64,000 bases of DNA from Hygrophila difformis (lineage: Eukaryota; Streptophyta; Magnoliopsida; Lamiales; Acanthaceae). A program made the position numbers and the translations under genes. The stretch covers positions 1-64,000 of the forward strand of contig JAOANR010000012.1 of assembly GCA_030278955.1 (NCBI GenBank), read 5' to 3'. Of the stretch, positions 13,101 to 25,623 are shown one piece after another; within the stretch, counting starts at the first letter, position 1; each line of letters begins with the position of its first letter. The notes under the pieces are model-generated. The model had not been told where the DNA came from. It saw only the letters and a list, made by a program, of their open reading frames with translations, and did no database searches.

Positions 13101-14867
13101 TATCTTTATGGGCGGAAGTGTCGAATGTTCACCGACCACAAGAGCTTGAAATATATATTCACTCAGAAGGAGTTGAATTTGAGACAGCGAAGGTGGTTGG
13201 AACTTATTAAAGACTACGATTTAGAGATAGCATACCACGAGGGGAAGGCGAATGTGGTAGCCGACGCCCTAAGTCGGAAAACCCAACACGTGACAAACTC
13301 GTTGGTAATTCCGCCGGCATTGTACATGGAATTGGCAAGATTGGAGTTAGAACTTGTGCATCCTGGCACAGTGAGAGAAACGGTCAATGCCATGGTCGTA
13401 GAAACTCCAATATTGGACGAGATTCGACTCGCTCAACCGGGCGATCCGAAACTCGAGAAGATAAAAGGGTATATTGCCGAAGGAAAGGCAGTAGGATTTG
13501 CTGTCCACGAGGATGGAAGCATCCGTTTTAAAGGTAGATGGTGTGTGCCTCCTAAATGTGCCGAGTTGAAGCAAAGGTTGATGGAGGAAGGGCACAACAC
13601 GCCATATTCCGTACATCCCGGAGGTGACAAGCTATACAAAGATCTGAAGAAGATCTATTGGTGGCCGGGAATGAAGAAGGAAGTGGCAAACTTCGTGGCG
13701 AGATGTCTCACCTGCCAAAAGATTAAGGCAGTGCGACATAAACCCTTAGGATTGATGCAACCACTAGAGATTCCAAGTTGGAAGTGGGATAGCATCTCGA
13801 TGGACTTTGTCTCGGCATTACCCCGATCACCTAAAGGCCTGAACAAGATTTGGGTGATTGTGGATAGGCTAACGAAGACAGCCATATTTATCCCAATGAA
13901 AGACACGTGGACTATGGACCAATTGGCCCGAGCCTACATTGATAACGTGGTACGACGACATGGAGTACCACACGATATCATTTCCGATAGAGACAGTAGA
14001 TTTGTCTCTCATTTCTGGACGGAGTTACAAAAAGCTCTCGGTACTCAAATCAAAATGAGCACCGCATTCCACCCGATGACGGATGGACAAACCGAGAGAA
14101 CAATCCAAACACTAGAAGACATGCTGAGAGCATGTGTGTTGGAATTCAAAGGAAATTGGGAATCTCATTTACCCTTGATTGAGTTTTCCTATAATAATAG
14201 TTACCATGCTAGTATCGGCATGGCACCTTTCGAGGCATTGTATGGACGAAAGTGCCGAAGCCCTTTGAGCTGGGAAGAAAACGATAAGTCCGTGGTAGTG
14301 GGACCACAACTTATCGAAGACATGGCTCAACAAATCAAAGTGATCCAAGGGAAGATGAAAGCCGCTCAAGACCGTCTAAAGAGTTATGCCGACGTGAGAC
14401 GACGAGACCTAGAATTTCAAGTGGGAGATAAGGTCATGCTAAAGATATCACCCATGAAGGGGGTGATGCGCTTTGGCAAACGAGGGAAGTTAAGTCCTCG
14501 ATACATAGGACCTTACGAAATTCTAGAACGAGTCGGAACTCTAGCCTACCGATTGGCTTTACCGCCACACTTAGATCGAGTTCATAATGTCTTCCATGTC
14601 TCGCAACTAAAGAAGTATGTGCCGGACCCGACACATGTACTTCAACCGGAAATAATTGAGCTCGATGAAGATTTGACTTACGAAGAAGTCCCAGTGCGTA
14701 TTCTCGATACTAAGGAACGAGTAACGAGGAACAAAACCTTCAAAATGATCAAGGTTCTTTGGTCAAATCACGAAAGTGAGACGGCAACTTGGGAAGTAGA
14801 ATCCGATATGAGGGAACGATACCCGACATTGTTCCAAACCGATTCCGACACAGTTATGGGGACATAA
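10125..14867 (+). pseudogene. Element C gag-pol polyprotein, interrupted by two stops
   Basis: One continuous frame of 1580 codons, ATG at 10125 and terminal TAA at 14865-14867. Domains: a capsid-type gag region (about residues 95-270), a zinc knuckle [14 protein letters not shown] (about 337-350), a protease with DSGAS (about 460), RT with FIDDIL (about 793), RNase H around [10 protein letters not shown] (about 940), an integrase HHCC and DDE core (about 1155-1330), and a chromodomain-like tail (about 1520-1570). The frame is closed twice: TAA at 10398-10400 (B has a Tyr codon there) and TAA at 12228-12230, inside RT (B has a Gln codon). No frameshift is seen. The element is therefore close to functional but probably needs proteins in trans. 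Either stop could also be a sequencing error. Confidence 0.95.
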
Positions 14868-15085
14868 CTGCAATCTTAAGGGGGAGAGGATGTCATACCC
14901 CCTAATTTTTTTCGTGCATTTTTGTAAACTTTTGAACTACGTTATGGCTTGATCCCTTTACCGGGTACGTAGGCAGCTTAGAAGTTTTAATTCTAAGTTC
15001 AGTCACAACATAATAAAACAAACACAAGACCTTAGCACGAGACGAGAAAAGCCGAAACACAACTTCGAGGACGAAGTTGATTCTT

Positions 15086-15098
15086 AAGGAGGGTAGAC
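15086..15098 (+). other. Element C polypurine tract
   Basis: AAGGAGGGTAGAC immediately precedes the 3' LTR. It is identical to B's PPT and serves as the plus-strand primer. Confidence 0.85.
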
Positions 15099-17679
15099 TG
15101 TAATACCCGAGAATTTTCCAACATAAAATAAAACAATAATTAAATAAATAAATAATAAATACTATAAATAAATAAATAAATCCAGCAAATAAAAGAAATA
15201 AATAAAGATAAGGAAATGAGAAATGAGATTTTTACTTAAAAAGGAATTAAAGGAATTTAATTCAATAAAAGGACGGATAAATGGTACACCAAAACCCGAC
15301 ACTAATGAACTCGAGTATTCGAGTCCAAAACATCCAATTAGACTGAGAATAAAATTAGAGAGAAAGTATGAACCCGAATATACCCCGGAAATCGGAATTC
15401 GGGAGCATAGAGGGATAGAAACCCGAAAGAGAGGCGTAAAAGCACGACGGATCGCACGACCCGCCCGGACCGAAGTCCAGGCGAAGTCGGCGCGGTGGCC
15501 GCGCGGTGAAGTGGCTTTAGCGCGCCACGACCGCGCCACCCCACAGATTCGTTTGTTGCGTGAATCTCTCACCCGAACGCGGATTTTTCGACTTTCGGTT
15601 GAACATCTCTCGACTCCAGACCTTTAGGTCGGTTGTGGACGCCCTAGGGATTGAGAATTCTATAAATAAGCCCCTTGGGAGCCCCGAACAAGTTTACAAA
15701 ACCCTACAACATTCTATACGTTCGAAACCCTAAATTCGGAGTCGTCGGAGGCACGAAACCAAGACGAACGCTGTTGGACGAGTTTCTCTACAGATCTCCA
15801 TAGTCGTGGTAAGTCTCGGTCCAATCTTTATTCAATAAACGATTCAAAAACGAATCCTAATCATCTCCTTTTTCTTTCTACACCCCGTATCGAATCTAGA
15901 TCGTAGAACCCGACGAACGGAGAGGAGAAACGGTGATCTGGAAGCCACGCCTCCGAACTAGACATCCCCGACGTTCATAGACACTGTAAGTTAACCTTAC
16001 ATGGTTTTGGGAGATTTTAAAACATTCGAAACCTAAAAGATTTGACAAGAACCATAAATCTGTCCACTTTTGTTTTTCTACCGACGCAACAGATTTGTTG
16101 AATTTTTCCGACCTTTAAAACAAACTCAAACGGAAAAACTTAAAACACGAAAAACGTTCCTAAGACTTAGACCTAGCTACTGTAAAAATTTGGGAATTTT
16201 TGGAGTTGATTTGATATGTGAAAACCCGTTGAAACCGAACTGTTGGAATCTAGATCTTGAAATCTTGGACAGAACTTAGGAATGATCTTGATCACGTTTT
16301 TGACATAGGATCTAGGCTGTTTTAGATCTTTGGCCGAACATGAAAGTTGTAGATAAATGTCTTAAGATGATCCCTGTCAAATTTTATTAAATTTGGAGTT
16401 GAATTGATATGGTAGAATTTGAAATTTTTAAACTGTGACACTTTGAACTCGGACAGATTTCTTCTTATGCGAAAATTGGTGATTTTGACCTACTTAGGTA
16501 TCTCGGATTGAAAAAGTTAAAACACGAAAGTTGTAGATCTTGATGTTTCCGAGTCAGATATGAAATTTTGGAATTTTTGGAATTAAATCCGATTTTAGAC
16601 GAATTTTAGAGTAAACTGTGATTTACCGAAACGAAATCTTGAAATCTTGTTGAAACATGGAATTAACCTTTAGGGTTGAAACGAATTGAGATATTATTTC
16701 TAAATTAATACATTGGAAGGCAGATTTTAAAAACTAAATCCCCTTACAAACTTGATAAATTAAAATTAGGGGTGAGTGCTCTGCAGGGTGCCCCCTAACA
16801 ATTCACTTCGTGCCGTAATGGACGATGGTGACCCTGCGCGCTAAATTTGAGATATGGATTGTCTAAATGGCGAAACTTAGAGCCTACACTCTCGTGAATA
16901 TCCGTATGGGTTTCCCGAGGCTCCGGAGTGGTACTGGGTATGGCTGATACGGTTGCGGCCGCCGGGCTACCGGCTAAACTTGTTGACATCGCGATGCTAT
17001 CGTGAAACTTTGAAATACCAAATCGGGAGTGTAATGGGGATTCTAAATTAAACTAAATTAGATTAAATTATGTTGTTAAGTTATTTAAATGCTTTATTTA
17101 AATTATGGCTTTTATGATTAAACCATGTGATAAGTATTATTAAATAGAGCCAGAGATAAATTATGCTATTGATTATTGATTAGATGAAATTAAATATTAT
17201 ATTATTATCATGCTTTGTTAAATTATTAAATTTATGGCTTTTAAACCCTACGATCATGCATGTGTTAGCTTACTCAGCAATTTTGCTGACCAAAACCATT
17301 TTTATTCCTTTCCTTACAGAATATGTGGAATGAGCATGTGTGAGCACGAACCATGCATGGGATTTTGGGGATAGTTATTTTGCTTTTAAATTTCGCACTT
17401 AGACTATATTATGAACGGGCCTGTTTAACCCGTGTTTTGGCCATGTCGACCCTTTTTATATTTTCCGCTGCGATACAGTACTAAACTAAATATTTCCGCT
17501 GCGCTATGCTATTATTATTTTCGAATTATATTGTATGGGCTAATTTGAATGCTTTAAATGTTTTAAATACTGCAATACCTAGCCTTGCATCTCTTTAGTA
17601 AGCTCGGAGAAACCGTGTCTTACTAGGGAGATGTGGCGGTGACATCCCGACCTGGGTGACCAAAAACCGGGGTGTTACA
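15099..17679 (+). repeat. Element C 3' LTR
   Basis: 2581 bp, with the same termini as the 5' LTR and a TATA box at 15661-15668. It lacks a short AT-rich insertion present near 6590 in the 5' copy. It is followed by the duplicated GAGCC at 17680-17684, after which element B's gag resumes. Confidence 0.96.
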
Positions 17680-18959
17680 GAGCCTCCCCACAGGGCGTCC
17701 TTGATTGCCCTGCTGATTCGCATTCTGCTGCTGGTTTTGCTGTTGGTTTTGATTCTGCGGGGGCGGAGATCGTTGGTTCTGGTTCTGATTCGGCGGCCTA
17801 AATTGGTTTTGAGGGGGTCTATACCCCTGGTTATTTCCGTTCCGCCCGTTTTGCTTTTGAGGTTGTTCTTGCCCCGTGACCAAATCGTCCCTTCTCGTTA
17901 TGTTCTCGACCCTGGTTCGGCAATCCCGTCGAACGTGACCCATTCGACCACATCGGTAGCAGGGACCCTGTTGCGGGCATCCCCTCGCCAGATGGGGTCG
18001 TCCACATCTTGGGCAGGGTGGTACCGGATCTTCCTGGTTGAACCTCCTCCCATTGTTGTTTTGTTGGGGCCTATTCGGCCCTCTCCGCTGTTCGTTCCTT
18101 CCAGTGTTGTTCTCGCTTCTCGAGTCCCAGTTTCTCTTATCTTGGGGACCCCTGCCGGACTCCCCACTCACCCTTCTCTTCAGTTGCTGCACACGAGCTA
18201 CCGCCACGGCGCGGTCATACACAGCTTGCAAATCTGGGTAGTGTACCCCCGCGATCACCTCGCGAACAGACAGGTTCAGTCCCATCTCGAACTTCTGTGC
18301 TTTTTCTGCATCAGTGGGCACTAGCCTTGGTGCGAATCTCACCAGCTCCTTGAAACGTGTGTAGTATTCTTGCACAGTTTGGCCTCCTTGCTTCAGCGAC
18401 AGGAACTCTTCGTACATCGCTGATTTGGTACTCAGGGGATAGAACCGATCCCTGAGCATCTCCATCATTTCCGCCCATGAGTAGGGCTCGTCATCCTCCG
18501 TCAGTTTGGCTTGTGTCGCCTGCCACCAGTCGTCAGCTTTGCCTCCCAAGTAGTATGAGGCGACGTGCACTCTTTCTCCTTCCGGACATTTGACTGCTCC
18601 CAGCAGTTTGTCGAAGGTCCGGATCCATTCTTCCAGTTTGGCTGGATCCTCCTCACCAGCATAGTGGGGTGGCTGGTAGGGATTCACCAAAGCCAGATAG
18701 TTAGGGCGAGCTTGGGGCGGAGGTACCGCCGCAGCTTGGCCCTGGTTGACTTGCGCGTTTCCTAGCGCAATCAAAACCTCCTCTATCGTCCGAAGACGAT
18801 CGCCCAAGTTGTTCGGTGCGGGGGCGTCCTGCGCACCTTGGGTTGTTCTTCTACAGGTTGGGCCGGTTCCGCGACATTTGGTGGTATTTCGGTAGGTGTT
18901 TCAGTGGTGGTTTAGGGAGCGGGTTGAGTTCTTCCCCTTCCTCTTCCTCTGGGTGCCAT
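17680..18959 (-). pseudogene. Element B gag (capsid and zinc knuckle), decayed
   Basis: The gag half of B on the - strand, from ATG at 18957-18959 to the insertion point of C. It contains the capsid-type region and the zinc knuckles CPRCGRPH and [14 protein letters not shown] (about 17930-17990). Its low-complexity Asn/Gln/Pro-rich tail (about 17690-17860) precedes the protease in the family. A TAA at 18912-18914 (codon 16) and a one-base deletion near 18838 close the beginning. From about 18807 onward the frame is open. It would have formed the virus-like particle in the cytoplasm. Confidence 0.93.
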
Positions 18960-19230
18960 TCTGGTACAAATAGGGTGGATTAGGACTTATGAATTTAACA
19001 TACAGTCTAAGCAATTTCTATAAATGTATATGTGTTTTGCAATTTAGCACGTGGTGCTCGATCGAACTAAGAAGCGCCGTACGCCTCGGGGTTTTATTTT
19101 AATTTGTTTTATTTCGAAATTTTTTTTTCGATTTATTATAAATAAATCGGGCATTTTATTATCTCAAAATAAATTTTAGTACAAGGGTCGAAATATTTTC
19201 CTAGCAAAATAGTATCTAAAAATAAAATCT

Positions 19231-19555
19231 CTAGCGTCTCAAGACGTCCTCCGGTGGGGTAGCAGGATCCTCCTCCGGGTCTTCCTCCTCCGAACTCGAC
19301 GGCAATAGATCGTCAAAGATAGTGTTCAAGTCTCTCGATATGTTCCTTCAGTATTAAGTTTTGTGTAGTGAGGGTTTGGACTTGGCGTTCGAGTTGGTTT
19401 ATGCGGTGATGATCCGCCTCTCTCAAGTTGCCCATGTGGTGCAAATTGGCCTCCAATTGAGCCATACGGTACTTCATTTGCTCTAGGGTTTGGTGGGAAT
19501 CAAGATGAACGCTCATCATCCTGATCATCAACTGCATCACATCTTGACTAGCCAT
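19231..19555 (-). pseudogene. Element B ORF0 (coiled-coil protein), frameshifted
   Basis: The equivalent of C's ORF0. It is colinear from MASQDVMQLMIRMM for about 72 residues. A small indel near 19330 then shifts the frame, although the acidic tail and stop are still recognisable downstream at 19231-19320. It is preceded on its strand by the leader tandem repeat at 19572-19719. The conserved position in two separately inserted copies argues that ORF0 is a genuine part of the family. Confidence 0.7.
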
Positions 19556-19571
19556 CTAGCGCAAGCAAGAG

Positions 19572-19719
19572 ATCTAAGTTAATATTCGCCAAGATTCTAA
19601 GTTCAATTCGCCAAGATTCTAAGTTCAAATTTGCCAAGATTCTAGGTTCAAATTCGCCAAGATTCTAAGTTCAAATTCGCCAAGATCCTAAGTTCAAATT
19701 CGCCAAGATCCTAAGTTCA
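19572..19719 (-). repeat. Tandem repeat in element B leader
   Basis: About seven copies of a 22-23 bp unit (on the + strand CCAAGATTCTAAGTTCAAAT and variants), the counterpart of the array at 9341-9509 in C. Confidence 0.85.
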
Positions 19720-19936
19720 GAGAAGAGATGCAATATGCAAATGCAAATGATGATCCCCCCCAAAAATAATTTAATGCACCATATATATATATATATATAT
19801 ATATATTCTTCCATGGGTTTTAAAAATAAAATTTTTCCATGGAAATAATACTTTAAAATTTAAAATAATAGTCAAAATATTAATAGTACTTTAAAAATAA
19901 TAAGGGTTTAAAAATAATAGTTTAAAAATAGCCGGG

Positions 19937-19948
19937 CTCTGATACCAA
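19937..19948 (-). other. Element B primer-binding site (tRNA-iMet)
   Basis: On the - strand TGGTATCAGAGC, next to the 5' LTR end. Same primer tRNA as C. Confidence 0.9.
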
Positions 19949-19950
19949 CT

Positions 19951-22543
19951 TGTAACACCCCGGTTTTTGATAACCCAGGTCCGGGTGTCACCGCCACACC
20001 TCCCTAGTAAGACACGGTTTGTCCGGCTTACTAAAGAGATGCAAGGCTAGGTATTGCAGTAGTTAAAACATTTAAAGCATTCAAAACAGCCCATACGATA
20101 TAATTCGAAAATAATAATATCATAGCGCAGCGGAAATAATATTTAAGTATAGTATTGCAGCGGAAAATGTAAATAGGGCCGACATGGCCAAAACACGGGT
20201 TAAACAGGCCCGTTCATAATATAGTCTGATGTGCGAATTTAAAAACAAAATAATGTTTCCCAAAAGTAAAGTTCCCATGCATGAACGTGCTCATGTTCAT
20301 TCTACGTACTCTGTAAGAAAAGAAAATAAAAATGGTTTGGTCAGCACAACTTGCTGAGTAAGTTAACACATGCATGATCGTAGGGTTTAAAAGCCATCAA
20401 TTTAATATTTAAATAAACATGATAATAACATAAATAATTCAGTCTAATTTAATCAACTATCCAATTTGCATAATTCAGTTCAGGGCTTCCTTTAACAGCA
20501 CATTTCATATAATCTAGAATAAAAGCCATAATTTAAATAAGCATTTAAATAATTTAATTGGACAACAAATATAATTTAATTTAATTTAAATTTCCCCCTT
20601 ACATCCCAGATTCAGTATTTCAAGTATTTCACGATTGCATCGCAATCTCAACAAGTTTAGCCGGTAGCCCGGCGGCCGCAACCGTATCAGCCATACCCAG
20701 TACCACTCCGGAGCCTCGGGAAACCCATGTGGATATTCTCGAAAGTGTAGGCTCTATATCTTATGCCGTTTTGGCAATATCATATCTCAATTTTAGCGCG
20801 CGGGGTCACCATCGTCCATTAAGGCACGAAGTGAATCGTTAGGGGGCACCCTGCAGAGCACTCACCCCTAATTTTAATCTATCAAGTTTGTAAGGGGATT
20901 TAACTTCAAAAATCTGATTTCAATTTTATTTATTTAAAAATAATATTTCAATTTATTTCAACCCTAAAGGCTAATTCCATGTTCCAACAAGATTTCAAGA
21001 TTTGATTTCTGGTAAACCACAGTTTACTCTAAAATTCATCTAAAATCAGATTTAATTCAAAAAATTCCGAAATTTCACGACTGACTCAGAAACGTCGAGA
21101 TCTACAACTTTCGTGTTCCAACATTTTCAATCCGAGATACCGAAATAGGTCAAAAACACCAATTTTCACAGAAACACAAATCTGTCCGAATTTCATATGT
21201 CACAGTTTAAAGATTTCAAATTCTACCATAGCAATTCAACTCCAAATTTGATGAAATTTTACAGAGACCATCTTAACACCTTTATCTACAACTTTCATGT
21301 TCGACCAAAGATCTAAATCGGTCTGGAACCTATGTCAAAAACGTGATCAAGATCGGACCTAAATTCTGTCAAGAATTTCAAGATCTAGTTTCAAGCAGTT
21401 CGGTTTCGGTTGGTTTTCACATATCAAATCGTCTCTAAAAATTTTGAAAATTTTACAGTAGATAGATCTAAGCCTTAGAAATGTTTTTCATGTTTTAAGT
21501 TTTTCCGTTTGAAGTCGTTTTAAGGTTCGGAAAAATTCGACAAAACTGTTGCGCCGGTAAAAACGTATGTTGACAGATTTACGAAAGATTGGATGAAGCT
21601 TTTAGTTTTACGTGTTTTAATTACTCCCAAAACCATGTAAGCGTTAACTTACAGAGTTTTGAACGTCCGGGATCGTCTATTTCGAAGGCGTGGCTTCCAG
21701 TCCACCGTTTCTCCTCTCCGTTCGTCGGGTTCTACGATCTAGATCCAATACGAGGTGTAGAAGGGAAAAAGAGAAGATTAGGATTCGTTTTCGAATCATA
21801 TATTGAACATGGATTGGATCGGGACTTACCACAACGTTGGAGATCTTGAAATTTTCGTCCAACAGTCCAAACTTTGGTTTCGTGCCTCCGACGACTCCGG
21901 ATTTAGGGTTTCGAATGTGTAGAGAGTTGTAGGGTTTTGTAAAAGTGTTCGGGGCTTCCAAGGGGGTTTATTTATAGATAGCTAAGACCTAGGGCGTCCA
22001 AAATCTGACCCTAAGGGTCTTGAGTCGAAAGACGTTCAACCGAAAGTCGAAAAATCCGCGTTCGGGCGAGAGATTCACGCAACGGGCGAATCTGTCGCGC
22101 GGCGCGGTCGTGGCGCGCCCAATGCCTATGGACCGCGCGGCCACCGCGCCGACTTCGCCTGGACTTCGGTCCGGGCGGGTCGTGCGATCCGTCGTGCTTT
22201 TCCTCCTCTCTTTCGGATTTCTATCCCTCTATGCTCCCGAATTCCGATTTCCGGGGTATCTTCGGGTTTACGAAAGTAGGAACCCCGTATAATTTATGTG
22301 TGGACTCGAATTCTCGAGTTCATTGGTGTCGGGTTTCGGTGTACAATTTATTTACCTTTAATCCATCTTTTTATTTAATTAAATTCCTTTAATTCCTTTT
22401 TAAGTAAAATCTCATTTCTCATTTCCTTATCTTTATTTATTTATTGGCTGGATTTATTTATTTATTTATGGTATTTATTTTATTTATTATTTATTTATTT
22501 AATTATTGTTTTATTTTATGTTGGAAAATTCTCGGGTATTACA
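19951..22543 (-). repeat. Element B 5' LTR
   Basis: 2593 bp with TG...CA ends, partner of 254-2852. A TATA box on the - strand lies at 21969-21976. It keeps the same internal splice donor and acceptor candidates as C's LTR (on the - strand, the donor near 21826 and the acceptor near 20312). It ends at the GTCTC duplication, 22544-22548. Confidence 0.95.
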
Positions 22544-22548
22544 GTCTC

Positions 22549-22798
22549 TCAACTCCGGAAGTTTGTATCTGACCCATCTAAGATTATCCGGCCTGATGAG
22601 ATTGAATTGGATACGAGCCTTGAGTATGAGGAGTATCATGTTCGGGTAATTGATGCAAAGGAAAGGGTTCTGAGGCACAAGACCATTCCGATGGTTAAGG
22701 TGTTGTGCTCTAGGCACGGAGCCGAAGATGCTACTTGGGAAACCGAGGAGCATATGAAGCTGAAGTACCCAGACTTGGACTTGACTCCATCGTTATGA
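22549..22798 (+). pseudogene. Element A polyprotein C-terminus (right piece)
   Basis: Continues the fragment at 1-253 across the B insertion. It encodes the chromodomain-like end of the integrase, including EYEEYHVRVIDAKERVLR and KVLCSRHGAEDATWETEE, and stops at TGA 22796-22798. This is the same general layout as the last 80 residues of B and C ([12 protein letters not shown]..., ATWEVESDM), but clearly diverged, so A is a related but distinct chromovirus. It is not translatable as a whole. Confidence 0.88.
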
Positions 22799-22869
22799 GG
22801 TAACATTATTCCCTTACTTATTGTTTTGATCATGTCCTTGAATGTGCATTTCGGGGATGAAATGATCGT

Positions 22870-22882
22870 AAGGGGGGAGGAA
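22870..22882 (+). other. Element A polypurine tract
   Basis: AAGGGGGGAGGAA directly before the 3' LTR. Confidence 0.8.
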
Positions 22883-24400
22883 TGTAATGACCCGACTTTT
22901 TTTAATTGGACTGTTTAAATAATTTGGTATATGGTTGTTTTTGCAATTCAGTCCGGATGGGGGCAATTTGTTGTACTTGAGAAGGATTGGGGGGTCGTTT
23001 GTAATTATTCTTTTATTGGGAGTTAAATGGGGTTCTTTTGTAATTTGAGGAAAAGAAAGAAAACAAGAAACGAGAGAGAAGGAGAGAATGGCCGAGAGAG
23101 AGAAGGGTTTGGAGTAATCTTCGGCTCGTTCAAACTATCGCGTTTCTTGGCCGATTGATTAATCGGTTGTTGGTAAGTGATTCTCCTCGTCGTCTTCTTC
23201 GCTATAATTTTTATTTCGTTCGTTTTGGTGGTAATTTGGAGATGTTTTGAATTGGTAGGATTTGGGGATTTGTGAGTTGATCGATCGATCGAATTGGACA
23301 TTCGGAGGTGTTTAATCGTTGGAAAGATATCAGGCAAGGGATTTGTATGCTTAAATTACGTGTCTGGGGAGGTATTGGGAGTGATTTCCGGCAAGGGTTA
23401 TATATGTGCTGATTTCCGGTAAATGCTTGAAATTATTGTTGATGTGTCTGATTTTCCGGAGGTTGATCCTCGGTAAGAGAAAGGGAATTGCAGAACTCCG
23501 TTACTGTCTCTGTAGAGTTTTTTTTGAATTCCTTATGGTGCCTATATCTCTGTGTTATCACTGATTCAGTGATTCGTATGTGTCTAGCTAATAAGAAATG
23601 AGCTAATGGGTCTGCATTCATTTCGTCCAATGTGAGAAATGCTATTTCATACTTTTTCTAAGTCATATGTTGCGGCTCCACTTGCTTTCTATGTGTTTCA
23701 TGATTAAGCTGATTATATATTAATTAGCTTATATGCTAATAGTAGTTAATCTCTTTTCTTTTTAATAAAAGTTCTACCTGTGTGTGTGTTCCGTTTTATG
23801 TGTAGTGATTTACTTGTAACTCATTTACACCTAATTTTATAATTTGATAGATAACACTGTACTATATCTTTTAAGATTAAGTTGTGTATTACAATACTGG
23901 GTGAGAGGCATGTTGGTTGTATAAACACAGAAGTATGAATAAAGAAATATCCTATAGCAATTGTGTTGTAGAGTAAATTTTTATTTGGAATTGACCGTTA
24001 TGTAACCCGATGGGTTGTTATGATGCTTATAATTGATCGGGTAGCCTTCACAGGTGTTGTTGAGTCCCGATGGCCCTTCGGGGTGTACTATTTAGCCTGT
24101 TATGCCTGTTGGCCCTTCGGGGTGGATGATTTGGGCTGTGATGCCTGTGGTCCCTGTGGGTATAGTGTATGTTACCCTGTAACGGGTTGGAGTTAATGAT
24201 ATCCTCACCCGTGGGTTCATACCGCCCGGGTTTTAGGTGTCGGCTAGGCATATTCATTTGCATGTGCATATAGGATAGATAGGTGTATGTTAGGCCATGC
24301 ATCACTTGCACAAATTGTATGAGTGTGGTTGAAGCACCGGTATGGGACGGTGTGATGTTTAATTGCCTTAGTACATTCTGCTCTGTTATTCATGCTTTCA

Positions 24401-24497
<97 letters not shown>

Positions 24498-25072
24498 CTC
24501 TGTTTTCCCTTACTCCCCGGCACGTAGTCTTGCTCAGTACGTTGTACTGACTCCCTTTGCTTTTGCCGATTTTATAGATCCTGCTGGAGGCGCTGGAGCA
24601 TGATTGGGTTTGGGGTTGAGAGATCACATAGATAGGACCTGCCTATTCATTTTATCTTATGTGTTTATGTGATACTCTATTGTTTTGATATTATGATTTG
24701 TCATTGGATTATTGACTAGTTGAGGCCTGTGAACCTAGGATTTACATTCAGTCGGCCGATGGCCTTATGTGATCTACTGATTTGGGCTGGTAGCCCTGTT
24801 TGAGATATTGAAATGTTGTTTATGCTGTTTGTGAGGCTTGTAGCCCGAGTAATTTGTTAATAATGTTTTATGGTCATTGGTGAGACCTTTCTCCATGTGC
24901 CTATGTGTTTATTTTATTCTAGCTTCTGCATTAAAATGGATTAATCAGATTATCACTTTAGGTTCTGCTCAGCCTTGTACTAGCTGTTTTAAATTAGCTG
25001 GCCACTAGTTTAGGATAGTTAGTACGGCGGTAATGCTTGCGAAAATCAGGCTTGAATTTTCGGGGCATTACA
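22883..25072 (+). repeat. Element A 3' LTR
   Basis: Starts TGTAATGACCCGAC and ends CGGGGCATTACA, 2190 bp. It includes a trinucleotide microsatellite at 24401-24497. The bases after it (TAAAA) may be the right copy of a target duplication whose left copy is outside the window. Confidence 0.88.
24401..24497. repeat. (TTA)n(TTG)n microsatellite in element A LTR
   Basis: About 23 units of ATT/TTA followed by about 9 units of GTT. It generates artificial homopolymeric ORFs on both strands, which I do not annotate. Confidence 0.95.
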
Positions 25073-25552
25073 TAAAATTTCAAATTTCAAATCTTTCAAA
25101 TATTTTTAAAAATGAACATTGTGGGAATTTCATATAAATTAGAAATTATATATATTTCAAAAACTGAAAATATATAATGAATAAATTATTAAATGCAAAA
25201 ATCTAAAATTAGTAAATTAAAAAATACAAAATTATACAGATAAAATAAAAAATGCAAAATTTCAATTTCAAATCTTTCAAATATATTTAAAAGTGAACGT
25301 TAATATAAATTAAAAAGTCCATATATTTCAAACACATAAAATCTATAATGAATAAATAAATAAATGCGAAAAAACTGATAAATGAAAAAATATAAAAATC
25401 TATAAAAGTTAGAAATTTAAAATGGAGACACCCGGTTAAATTTATGATGAGTTGTTTACTAATGATTTAATATATATATAGATAATCTGTAAATTTAAAA
25501 AAAAAAAATGGAAATGGGCTTGGCTCGGACATTAAAATACGCGGGTCAAGCG

Positions 25553-25560
25553 TAGTAGTA

Positions 25561-25623
<63 letters not shown>

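Larger units (their letters stand above)
6536..17679 (+). mobile_element. Element C: young Tekay/Del-like Ty3/gypsy chromovirus
   Basis: A complete retrotransposon on the + strand, inserted in B in the opposite orientation. The 5' LTR is 6536-9125, the PBS 9129-9140, a leader tandem repeat 9341-9509, ORF0 9527-9862, gag-pol 10125-14867, the PPT 15086-15098 and the 3' LTR 15099-17679. It has a 5-bp duplication GAGCC on both sides. The two LTRs differ by roughly 20 substitutions by eye (about 0.8%) plus a small indel near 6590, which implies a recent insertion. The clade is inferred from the initiator tRNA-Met PBS, long LTRs, the chromodomain-like integrase tail and gag-pol in a single frame. 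Confidence 0.96.
254..22543 (-). mobile_element. Element B: Tekay/Del-like Ty3/gypsy chromovirus (split by C)
   Basis: A complete but decayed LTR retrotransposon on the - strand. The 5' LTR is 19951-22543, the PBS 19937-19948, the ORF0 relic 19231-19555, gag 17680-18959, pol 3076-6535, the PPT 2853-2865 and the 3' LTR 254-2852. It is flanked by the 5-bp duplication GTCTC (249-253 and 22544-22548). Element C interrupts it at the gag/protease junction, with duplication GAGCC at 6531-6535 and 17680-17684. Without C it is about 11.1 kb. Its LTRs differ from each other by many substitutions and 1-base indels, clearly more than C's LTRs, so B is older, as nesting requires. Confidence 0.95.
1..25072 (+). 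mobile_element. Element A: outer Ty3/gypsy chromovirus, 3' part only
   Basis: The outermost retrotransposon of the nest. Its polyprotein C-terminus is split: the part at 1-253 and the part at 22549-22798 join across the insertion of element B. The GTCTC at 249-253 recurs at 22544-22548 as B's target duplication. A polypurine tract at 22870-22882 leads into a 3' LTR at 22883-25072. The 5' LTR, gag and most of pol lie left of the window. The order integrase tail, chromodomain-like tail, PPT, LTR shows that it lies on the + strand. Its LTR starts TGTAATGACCC and differs clearly from those of B and C, so it is a separate family. Confidence 0.9.

Noticed and set aside
10407..14867. Functional stop-codon read-through separating gag from pol in element C
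   Set aside because: The stops are at codon 92 and inside RT, not at the gag/pol border, and element B has sense codons at both places.
24244..24627. ORFs with long Ile, Tyr or Cys runs
   Set aside because: Translations of the (TTA)n(TTG)n microsatellite on both strands.
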